Shown in pieces: positions 1-5,207 of a stretch of DNA of 5,282 bases (its first letter is position 1; each line of letters opens with the position of its first letter). A program made the translations under genes and the position numbers. The notes under the pieces are model-generated. The model was not told the DNA's origin. It made no database searches and saw only the letters and a list, made by a program, of their open reading frames with translations. Source of the DNA: Candidatus Cloacimonadota bacterium (GTDB taxonomy: Bacteria > Cloacimonadota > Cloacimonadia > Cloacimonadales > TCS61); NCBI GenBank assembly GCA_021157645.1, contig JAGGWC010000125.1:1-5282 (forward strand), in the 5' to 3' direction.

Positions 1-72
1 ATGTTGCATGAGGTTTTTCACAATGGTACTCTTACCTACACCCTTATCTCCTGTGAGAAAGATACCTTTCAC
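1..72 (-). CDS. P-loop NTPase, N-terminal fragment (possibly THEP1-like nucleoside-triphosphatase)
   Basis: Only the first 24 codons are in the window, and the gene continues past base 1. The translation begins (M)KGIFLTGDKGVGKSTIVKN. A hydrophobic beta strand leads straight into a Walker A loop, GDKGVGKST, which binds the phosphates of a nucleoside triphosphate. The GTG start at 72..70 is well determined: an in-frame TAA (75..73) lies directly before it, and a strong Shine-Dalgarno sequence, GGGAGGAG, sits at 85..78 with a 5-nt gap. A P-loop at the extreme N-terminus, preceded by IFLTG, is typical of small cytoplasmic NTPases of the THEP1 (NTPase_1) group and of some nucleotide kinases. Walker B and all later motifs lie outside the window, so the family is an inference. 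The P-loop itself is read directly. Confidence 0.7.
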   Translation of the reverse strand, partial: MKGIFLTGDKGVGKSTIVKNLMQH

Positions 73-77
73 TTACA

Positions 78-85
78 CTCCTCCC
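78..85 (-). promoter_or_regulatory. Ribosome binding site of the NTPase gene
   Basis: GGGAGGAG on the minus strand is a near-perfect anti-16S match, 5 nt before the GTG at 72..70. It decides the start, because the only other nearby GTG (78..76) is followed at once by TAA. Confidence 0.75.
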
Positions 86-111
86 TAAAACCTTGATGCT
101 TTTTGTTTCAA

Positions 112-148
112 TTGTATACTAAAGAAATCCGGGTCAGACGCAATTCTA
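112..148 (-). promoter_or_regulatory. Weak candidate promoter for the NTPase gene
   Basis: On the minus strand a TTGCGT-like -35 lies near 143, and TAGTAT/TATACA-like -10 options lie near 115-122, with 16 to 19 bp between them depending on the choice. Only about four of six bases match in each box. The placement, 40 to 75 bp ahead of the GTG start, is sensible, but the match is weak. Confidence 0.22.
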
Positions 149-184
149 ACAAAACAAAAACACGTTTTAGGTTGTGGGTTGTAA

Positions 185-205
185 TGCTACCCGAAAAACT
201 GGACA
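185..205 (+). repeat. Terminal inverted repeat, OrfB-side end of the IS3-like element
   Basis: This 21-bp end starts TGCTACCCGAAAAAC and carries CTGGACA. It pairs with the repeat at 579..600 and lies just 6 bp beyond the OrfB stop (213..211), as expected for an IS3-family right end. Confidence 0.72.
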
Positions 206-210
206 AAAAT

Positions 211-517
211 TCAAGCAATTTTGTGTAGACTTACGGATTCTTCAAATACCTCTTTGGAACTCTTGTAACCTAGTGCACTGTGTGAATATTCTTCGTTGTA
301 GAATTTTCAAAATCTTTGGTTCTTTCGACTAGCTCTTCATAACTTGGATTGTCCAGTACCCATGCAACTTCTTCCTTGTACGTTCTGAAATACCTTTCCG
401 TGTTGGCGTTGCCTTTAGGGTTGTTGTAGCCTGTGAAATTCCGTGTTCTCTGCAGATTTGAGAAACGCTCTTTTCTCGACGAAGACCTTCCAGAATTATT
501 GCCATCTTTTCTTCCAT
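211..517 (-). pseudogene. IS3-family transposase remnant: OrfA start fused to OrfB end, frameshifted
   Basis: Three reading frames must be joined to see this gene. From the ATG at 517, about 30 codons give EEKMAIILEGLRREKSVSQ followed by ICREHGISQA. This is the first helix-turn-helix of the IS3 OrfA DNA-binding domain. From about base 431 a different frame continues as GYNNPKGNANTERYFRTYKE and then EVAWVLDNPSYEELVERTKD. This is the region around the last catalytic glutamate of the OrfB DDE integrase core. A second shift near 306 moves into a third frame, FYNEEYSHSALGYKSSKEVF, ending at the TGA 213..211. This is the usual OrfB C-terminus. The OrfA leucine zipper and the two catalytic aspartates are gone, so no active transposase can be made. 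The single-frame ORF 517..329 becomes nonsense after residue 31. Confidence 0.8.
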
Positions 518-578
518 TGAGAGTTTCTTCGCCTTTTACTGCAAACCCTTACCTTTATTCTATCTCTCTACTTTTTCC

Positions 579-600
579 TGTCCAATTTTTCAGGAGAGCA
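579..600 (-). repeat. Terminal inverted repeat, OrfA-side end of the IS3-like element
   Basis: Read on the minus strand, this 22-bp end starts TGCTCTCCTGAAAAA and carries TTGGACA. It pairs with 185..205. About 60 bp separate it from the OrfA ATG at 517, a normal spacing for this family. Confidence 0.72.
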
Positions 601-628
601 ATATAAATATAAAAAAAATATAAAAATC

Positions 629-658
629 TTGACTCAAGAATGCTTCGAATGTTATACT
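629..658 (+). promoter_or_regulatory. Probable sigma-A-type promoter of the lipoprotein gene
   Basis: A TTGACT -35 box (629..634) is separated by 18 bp from a TATACT -10 box (653..658). Each has five of six consensus bases. Immediately upstream, 601..627 is almost pure A/T with A-tracts, which resembles an UP element. Transcription would start near 665, giving an untranslated leader of about 195 nt before the ATG at 861. The -35 box lies only 29 bp outside the IS3-like element. The next gene on this strand is the lipoprotein. Confidence 0.6.
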
Positions 659-747
659 TTATTGATACTCATGTAATTTAAACCCTTTTTCTTCTCATCT
701 AAATATTATCTGCAAAAATAAGTGTCAGTTTTTAAAAAGATGTTCAT

Positions 748-758
748 GTCAAAATGAC
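748..758. repeat. Small palindrome in the lipoprotein leader
   Basis: GTCAAAATGAC is a perfect 4-bp inverted repeat around AAA. It lies in the ~195-nt leader, downstream of the best promoter. Its size and place would suit an operator half-site pair, but palindromes this short occur by chance in AT-rich DNA. No other structure in 665..860 was convincing. Confidence 0.2.
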
Positions 759-848
759 TTCGCATAATAGGAATCCCACAAATAAGCTTGCCAGAGGAAA
801 AAGGTTGAATAGTGTAAATAATTTTGTTTGAAATAACAGAGAACTATT

Positions 849-854
849 GGGGGG
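849..854 (+). promoter_or_regulatory. G-rich ribosome binding site of the lipoprotein gene
   Basis: A run of six G bases (849..854) stands 6 nt before the ATG at 861. It pairs with the CCUCC of 16S rRNA partly by G-U pairs. The nearer AGGA (857..860) touches the ATG and is too close to serve alone. The spacing, plus the lipoprotein signal peptide that starts exactly at this ATG, fixes the start. Confidence 0.6.
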
Positions 855-860
855 ATAGGA

Positions 861-932
861 ATGAAAAAGGTAACCGCTTTAATAACTGTTGCTACTGCAA
901 TTTTCCTTATTTTGTTGATATTGGCTGGATGT
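861..932 (+). other. Lipoprotein signal peptide with lipobox Cys24
   Basis: Residues 1-24 start MKKVTALITVATAIFLILL and end LAGC. A short positive N-region, a hydrophobic stretch of about 17 residues and a canonical lipobox predict diacylglyceryl transfer to Cys24 and cleavage by signal peptidase II. The following residues (PSSLMNKPP) form a short flexible tether to the first domain. Confidence 0.88.
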
Positions 933-3900
933 CCATCGTCGTTAATGAACAAACCACCAATAATCTCAATTGAGGATCAAACTGTAAGTGAAGGAGATAC
1001 ATTAGAACTCAATCTAAATAATTATGCTTTTGACCTTAACAATGATCCTCTATCGTTTCAGAAAGTATCAGGAGTAGGTGAAGTACAAGGACATAAATAT
1101 ACATACAGTCCTGATTACGACGCGTCCGGTACTTACCAAGTGGAAATAAAAGCGAGTGATGGCAAAGGTGGAACTGCTAAAGATAGCTTCACTATAATAG
1201 TGAATGATGTTAACCGCCCTCCTTTGGAACCTTACAGTCCAACACCATTAAATGAGGGCACTGATGTACTACTCGATACAAGCCTTTCTTGGAACTGTAG
1301 CGATCCTGATGGAGACACACTAACATATGACATATACTTCGGAACTTCAAATTATCCACCTATAGTGTCAAGTGATTACCCTTCGACCTCATATAAACCA
1401 AATGAACTGGATGGAGAAACAACCTATTACTGGAAAATAAAAGCAAAAGACGGTAATGGGGGAGAAAAAATGGGACCTATTTGGTCATTTACAACCGAAC
1501 AAGAAGAAAACCAACCCCCAACAGTAACAAAGGTGAGCGGTCCATCCGGAACGATAGACGAAAGCAGCAGTACATTCAGCTGGAGCGGCAGTGATCCAGA
1601 CGGTTCAATTGATCATTACGAATACAGAAAAGACAGTGGCAGCTGGATAAATTGCGGATCATCTACTTCATACGAATGGAGTGGATACTCGGAAGGTTCA
1701 CATACGTTTGAAGTAAGAGCAAAGGATGATGATGGAGCATATTCAAACGTAATAAATTGGGATTTTACTTACCAGTTTCCTAATGAACCACCGGAACAAC
1801 CTTCAAATCCATCACCTGCAGATGGTTCAACGAATGTACCAATAGATACAACATTGAGCTGGGATTGTAGTGATCCAGATGGTGATTCTTTAACATATGA
1901 CGTTTACTTTGGAACATCCGAAACCCCTGTACTAGTAGCTTCCGATATAACCTCAACAAATTACAATCCTGGTACACTGAATTATGCAGAAACATACTAC
2001 TGGAAAATTATTGCAAGCGATGGGGAAAATGAAACAACGAGTTATAAGTGGCAGTTTACAACAGAGGGAGAAGAAACATTTTCTCAACTGAAGAACCAAA
2101 GTTACTATGATGGAACATTAATAGTATCAGATGATTCGTTAAACCAAGTAGAAAAAGGTATGATAATAAGGGTAAAAACATCCAGTGGATATTACGGCTA
2201 TATGAAAATATCCGATTTTTCAGATGATCTAATGTTTGACTATGCAATATATGAAAACGAAGAAAGATTCTTGAAAAGCGGAAGCGAGACCCTACAAATT
2301 GGCGAAAAATTTGACTTAGATGATGACGGCATTGATGATATTCAGTGGAAAGATAACATAGAAACAACCAGTGAAAATAAGTACAGAATAGCAAGATTCT
2401 CAGGCAGAAGATACATTCATTTCATATACAATATGGAGGATGAAGTAGGTTGTCTTTATTCAGCAGATGTGATAAACGAATCTGGATTAATACGCTTTGA
2501 CGCTGAAGATGGAAACATAACAACAAGTAGTGAAGACTACGAATTATATGAAGGAGTCACTCCAGATGCGAGCAAAGTTGCATTTACCATAACTGAAAAT
2601 CTTCCCGAGTACAAAATAGGAGATGTGATAGTAGATTACAAGACAAAAGAGTTAAGAAAAATAGTAGCAGAACCAGAATATCATGAGAACTATGTTGTGC
2701 TTTATACTGAAAGAACTGATTTGAGAGAAGCTTTTGGTGAACTTAATTTAAGTTATTCAGGTAATTTATCTGAAGCTGAAGAAGTAACTAGATATTCTCC
2801 ACAAGATCTAGGAGGTGGTGTGTACTTTGATAAAGAAATTACTTTAATTAATGAAACAAGCAGTAGTAGCAGTGTTTATGTAGGAATGAATTCGAAAATA
2901 GAATTCAATCCAAAATTAATCATTGAATTGGATTTGGGTAGAACACCATTACTTGGAGGCAATTATGTAGATTATTTGATAACTGGATTCAAAGGAGAAT
3001 TTAATTTTGAAGCAATATTGAGAGCCTTGGTAGAATACTCCTATGAAAAATCTGGACAAACAAATCCATTTATTTCTCCTTCTTTCTATTTTACAGTTGG
3101 TCCAGTACCTGTTGAAATAGAAATGAACATATATGCAGGATATGAATTTAGCGCCGAGGTTACTGGACAAGCAACAATGGGTTGTGCTGCCAAATATATA
3201 ACTGATTTCGGTATAGAATGTATAAGTGACAATTGGGATATTTACAGCAATTCAGGTGGTTCATTCAAAATGATAGGTCCTGAATTTGCCATAAAAGGTG
3301 GAATCACAGTAAAACCTTATTTAATGATAGAAACTAGTATGCAAATTGCGTTTGTTGCTGGGCCATTTTTTGGGCTTTCCCCATACATAGAAGGTAACGC
3401 TCAAGCAAGTTATTCAAGCAATGAAGAGCCCATAGTGGATTTAAGTTTGAACGCAGGGTTTTTAGGTACTGGGGGAGTAGTACTTGATTTTGCAGGATGG
3501 CGAACAACAATACCAGACCCAGATAACCCATGGCAGATATTTGATATAAGAAAAGAGATATGGTCTGGAGAATTCGCTTGGCCAAATGCACCCGCTAATT
3601 TAACAGCAACAGCAAATGAAACATCTATAAAACTTGAATGGGATGACGAATCATATGTAGAAGATGGTTTTGAATTATACAGAAAGATAGGAAATGGAGA
3701 ATATACAAAAATAGTAGACTTAAGTGCAAATACAACAAATTATACCGATACCGATATAATACTGGATGAGAACCATTATTACAAAATAAGAGCATATTCA
3801 GAAATTCCATCAATTGATATGAAAATTCCTTCATTGTGGAGTAATGAAGCAAATGCTTATCCTTCTGAAAATCAACCACCTGAGATAACAAAAGAAGACG

Positions 3901-4820
3901 GCCCCAGTGGAATAATAGACGAAAGCAGCAGTACATTCAGCTGGAATGGAAGCGATCCAGACGGTTCAATTGATCATTACGAATACAGGAAAGATGGAGG
4001 TAGTTGGGTAAATTACGGGAAAAGTGAGAGCTACACTTGGAGTGGATATCCAGAAGGTGATCATACCTTTGAAGTGAGAGCGCAGGATAATGATGATACT
4101 TATTCGAATGTTATTAAGTGGACTTTTGTTTACGACAGTAGCCCTATAGAAGGCTTGATAGCTTATTGGGGAATGAATCAAGGGGTGCAGGCTGATAGAA
4201 CATTAGTTGATGAAAGTGGTAATAATAGAGATGGAACTGTGAAAAATGAATTTGATGTAGTAGATGGAGTATTAGGAAAAGCAATATATTTGTATGGAGA
4301 AGGATGCTGCTCAAGCTCTGGAGGACATGTAATATTACCTTACATAGATTTTGAATCAATGGATGAATTTACCATTAGCCTGTGGGTAAAAGAAGATGGA
4401 CTGTCATATTATCATGGTGAAGGATATATATTTGCAGGAAGTCCAGATGAGAATCGTGGTCAAGTCTCAATAGGACATTTTAGAGAAATTGACACGGGGT
4501 ATGGTTTTGTTGTAGGAAAAGGTGAAAATAGCGTTATTAGATTGTCTTTTGATGAAGAATATATTGGTAATTTTGTACATTATTGTCTTGTTTATGATCA
4601 TCAAGATGTAAAAGCATACATTAATAATAATTTTGTCGGAAGCACCAACAATAAAATAGAAATTGCTCTAATTCAAGGAGAGAAGTTTGGATTGGGAATA
4701 CATTGGTGGGGTGATAGTGGTGTATCTACAAGATTCATAGGAGCAATTGATGAAGTGAGAATATATAATAAAGCCTTAAGCGAAAGTGAAATTGATAAAC
4801 TTTATAATCTTGATTATTAG
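861..4820 (+). CDS. Large secreted multidomain lipoprotein (cadherin-like, FN3, PKD/Ig-like and LamG domains)
   Basis: This intact 1319-residue protein is predicted to be exported by Sec and lipid-anchored at the cell surface. The signal peptide has lysines at 2-3, a hydrophobic core and the lipobox LAGC with Cys24; the +2 residue is Pro.

Domains in order: cadherin/Ig-like (~32-117, VSEGDTLELNL and DYDASGTYQVEIKASDG); FN3-like (~118-216, ending WSFTT); PKD/Ig-like (~217-307, FSWSGSDPDGSIDHYEYRKD); FN3-like (~308-404, a paralogue of 118-216); central beta-rich module (~405-905); FN3 (~907-1003); second PKD/Ig-like copy (~1004-1092); LamG/concanavalin-like (~1098-1319, EFTISLWVK and GAIDEVRIYNKALSESEI).

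The central module carries a DxDxDG calcium-type loop at 485-490, then GDVIVD (587-592) and TERTDLREAF (616-625). After that comes a long amphipathic beta stretch including GPVPVEIEM (747-755). I see no catalytic motif and no transmembrane segment after the signal. The likely role is adhesion or binding of carbohydrate or other ligands, inferred from the domains. The gene stands alone, with its own promoter and terminator. Confidence 0.92.
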   Translation: MKKVTALITVATAIFLILLILAGCPSSLMNKPPIISIEDQTVSEGDTLELNLNNYAFDLNNDPLSFQKVSGVGEVQGHKYTYSPDYDASGTYQVEIKASDGKGGTAKDSFTIIVNDVNRPPLEPYSPTPLNEGTDVLLDTSLSWNCSDPDGDTLTYDIYFGTSNYPPIVSSDYPSTSYKPNELDGETTYYWKIKAKDGNGGEKMGPIWSFTTEQEENQPPTVTKVSGPSGTIDESSSTFSWSGSDPDGSIDHYEYRKDSGSWINCGSSTSYEWSGYSEGSHTFEVRAKDDDGAYSNVINWDFTYQFPNEPPEQPSNPSPADGSTNVPIDTTLSWDCSDPDGDSLTYDVYFGTSETPVLVASDITSTNYNPGTLNYAETYYWKIIASDGENETTSYKWQFTTEGEETFSQLKNQSYYDGTLIVSDDSLNQVEKGMIIRVKTSSGYYGYMKISDFSDDLMFDYAIYENEERFLKSGSETLQIGEKFDLDDDGIDDIQWKDNIETTSENKYRIARFSGRRYIHFIYNMEDEVGCLYSADVINESGLIRFDAEDGNITTSSEDYELYEGVTPDASKVAFTITENLPEYKIGDVIVDYKTKELRKIVAEPEYHENYVVLYTERTDLREAFGELNLSYSGNLSEAEEVTRYSPQDLGGGVYFDKEITLINETSSSSSVYVGMNSKIEFNPKLIIELDLGRTPLLGGNYVDYLITGFKGEFNFEAILRALVEYSYEKSGQTNPFISPSFYFTVGPVPVEIEMNIYAGYEFSAEVTGQATMGCAAKYITDFGIECISDNWDIYSNSGGSFKMIGPEFAIKGGITVKPYLMIETSMQIAFVAGPFFGLSPYIEGNAQASYSSNEEPIVDLSLNAGFLGTGGVVLDFAGWRTTIPDPDNPWQIFDIRKEIWSGEFAWPNAPANLTATANETSIKLEWDDESYVEDGFELYRKIGNGEYTKIVDLSANTTNYTDTDIILDENHYYKIRAYSEIPSIDMKIPSLWSNEANAYPSENQPPEITKEDGPSGIIDESSSTFSWNGSDPDGSIDHYEYRKDGGSWVNYGKSESYTWSGYPEGDHTFEVRAQDNDDTYSNVIKWTFVYDSSPIEGLIAYWGMNQGVQADRTLVDESGNNRDGTVKNEFDVVDGVLGKAIYLYGEGCCSSSGGHVILPYIDFESMDEFTISLWVKEDGLSYYHGEGYIFAGSPDENRGQVSIGHFREIDTGYGFVVGKGENSVIRLSFDEEYIGNFVHYCLVYDHQDVKAYINNNFVGSTNNKIEIALIQGEKFGLGIHWWGDSGVSTRFIGAIDEVRIYNKALSESEIDKLYNLDY
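1212..1508 (+). repeat. FN3-like domain, copy 1 (residues 118-216)
   Basis: It carries LSWNCSDPDGDTLTYDIYFG and ends YYWKIKAKDG...WSFTTE. It is the paralogue of the domain at 1782..2072. DNA identity is clearly lower than between the PKD/Ig-like copies, so this duplication looks older. The Trp, Tyr and WSFTT positions fit the FN3 beta-sandwich pattern common in bacterial surface proteins. Confidence 0.75.
1509..1781 (+). repeat. PKD/Ig-like domain, copy 1 (residues 217-307)
   Basis: It starts NQPPTVTKVSGPSGTIDESS and is about 70 percent identical by eye to copy 2 at 3870..4136. Two DNA blocks are perfect between the copies: 31 bp (1554..1584 with 3915..3945) and 35 bp (1593..1627 with 3954..3988). 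Both lie at the same offset of 2361 bp. The high DNA identity, including third codon positions, points to recent duplication or gene conversion rather than selection on protein alone. Confidence 0.88.
1782..2072 (+). repeat. FN3-like domain, copy 2 (residues 308-404)
   Basis: It carries LSWDCSDPDGDSLTYDVYFG and ends TYYWKIIASDG...WQFTTEG, matching the domain at 1212..1508 position for position. It is the last of the N-terminal stalk domains before the central module. The order FN3, PKD/Ig, FN3 looks like growth by tandem duplication. Confidence 0.75.
3870..4136 (+). repeat. PKD/Ig-like domain, copy 2 (residues 1004-1092)
   Basis: It starts NQPPEITKEDGPSGIIDESS and shares FSWxGSDPDGSIDHYEYRKD with copy 1 at 1509..1781. 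It lies between the C-terminal FN3 domain and the LamG domain. Identity to copy 1 is strongest in the first half (3915..3988) and falls off after about codon 1045. Confidence 0.88.
4152..4817 (+). other. C-terminal LamG/concanavalin-like domain (residues 1098-1319)
   Basis: The domain opens GLIAYWGMNQG, followed by DESGNNRDGTV and DGVLGKAIYLYG. It continues with EFTISLWVKEDG, VHYCLVYDHQDVKAYINNNF and GAIDEVRIYNKALSESEI. These are the standard landmarks of the Laminin_G_3-type jelly roll found at the ends of bacterial surface proteins, where it usually binds carbohydrate or protein ligands. A vicinal cysteine pair (Cys1149-Cys1150) sits in a Ser/Gly-rich loop between the early strands. Binding specificity cannot be read from the sequence. 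Confidence 0.85.
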
Positions 4821-4941
4821 TTATTTTGGAAATTTGATTTCGAGCTATATGACTACCTCTTTACGATGGATAGTGATGAATCAGAGTTCGACATATAAAT
4901 CGCAGTGAAATCAAAAGAATAAATAAAAAGATTGCTAGATG

Positions 4942-4975
4942 AAAAAGACGAAGGGTAGAACCTTCGTCTTTTTTT
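4942..4975 (+). terminator. Strong intrinsic terminator after the lipoprotein gene
   Basis: The arms AAAAAGACGAAGG (4942..4954) and CCTTCGTCTTTTT (4961..4973) form a perfect 13-bp stem with a 6-nt loop, followed by T through 4975. It lies 121 bp after the stop codon. The A-tract on the 5' side would also let it work partly in the opposite direction. Confidence 0.92.
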
Positions 4976-4992
4976 ATGTTAGTTAGAGTGTC

Positions 4993-5103
4993 TCAAAAAT
5001 CGGGTGTATAACATATTTTGCGTAAACTCCAGATTAGACAAAGGATTTTATCCCAATCCCTCAATCTCAACTTCCATTTTTTGGATATGTTATTAATCCC
5101 AAA
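4993..5103 (-). pseudogene. C-terminal remnant of an IS256/Mutator-family transposase
   Basis: On the minus strand an open stretch from 5103 to the TGA at 4995..4993 reads FGINNISKKWKLRLRDWDKI followed by a decayed tail. The pattern of a small hydrophobic run, then I-x-KKW, five residues, W and a hydrophobic helix is how IS256-family transposases end (KKW...W...QLAI.F..R). Upstream, the same frame is closed by TAG at 5106..5104 and another TAG at 5118..5116. The rest of the transposase, including its DDE core, is absent. The DNA just after it (minus strand, 5012..4986: GTTATACACCC, then TTTTTGAGACACTC) resembles an IS256-type terminal repeat. No partner end is visible, so this is one broken edge of an old element. 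Confidence 0.5.
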
Positions 5104-5158
5104 CTATGCAGTTAGCTAAATGAACCCAGAAAGAGATGAGAAAAAGGCTTTGGGATTA
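5094..5158. repeat. 10-bp perfect inverted repeat
   Basis: TAATCCCAAA (5094..5103) and TTTGGGATTA (5149..5158) are perfect inverted copies with 45 bp between them. The left arm overlaps the start of the IS256-like remnant. The rest of 4976..5207 holds no gene I can support. Confidence 0.4.
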
Positions 5159-5207
5159 TGGACAAACAAACTAAACACGGCAAAGAGAGCTTTATCCAGA
5201 TAATGTA

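Larger units (their letters stand above)
185..600 (-). mobile_element. Internally deleted IS3-family (IS150-like) insertion sequence, non-autonomous
   Basis: This is a 416-bp element bounded by imperfect terminal inverted repeats. The + strand end at 185..205 begins TGCTACCCGAAAAACTGGAC. The opposite end (600..579 read on the minus strand) begins TGCTCTCCTGAAAAATTGGA. They match apart from one gap and three or four substitutions, and both start with TG and carry the TTGGACA/CTGGACA block common at IS150-group ends. Inside, on the minus strand, are the first ~30 codons of OrfA and the last ~85 codons of OrfB. The roughly 1 kb expected between them is missing. No matching 3- or 4-bp target duplication is visible (gtaa before, atat after), so the insertion is old, rearranged, or its exact ends differ by a base or so. 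Confidence 0.75.

Noticed and set aside
763..768. CATAAT as a second -10 box in the leader
   Set aside because: No acceptable -35 box is found 16 to 18 bp upstream.
788..820. TTGCCA and TGTAAA boxes closer to the lipoprotein ATG
   Set aside because: The spacing is 19 bp and the -10 is poor. The promoter at 629..658 is clearly better.
749..952. Minus-strand open frame across the lipoprotein start
   Set aside because: It overlaps the signal peptide codons and leader of the lipoprotein, has no ribosome binding site and reads as the mirror of the hydrophobic signal sequence.
1780..4359. Several minus-strand open frames of 71-112 codons inside the lipoprotein gene
   Set aside because: They are shadows of the 1319-codon gene: rich in His, Leu, Tyr and Phe, with no start signals and no recognisable domains.
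4821..4941. Structured RNA gene between the stop codon and the terminator
   Set aside because: I found no stable stem other than the terminator and no promoter of its own. It is most likely just the 3' UTR.
5120..5203. Short + strand ORF of 27 codons (MNPERDEKKALGLWTNKLNT...)
   Set aside because: It has no convincing ribosome binding site (TAA directly precedes the ATG), no known similarity and lies between IS remnants. I treat it as chance.
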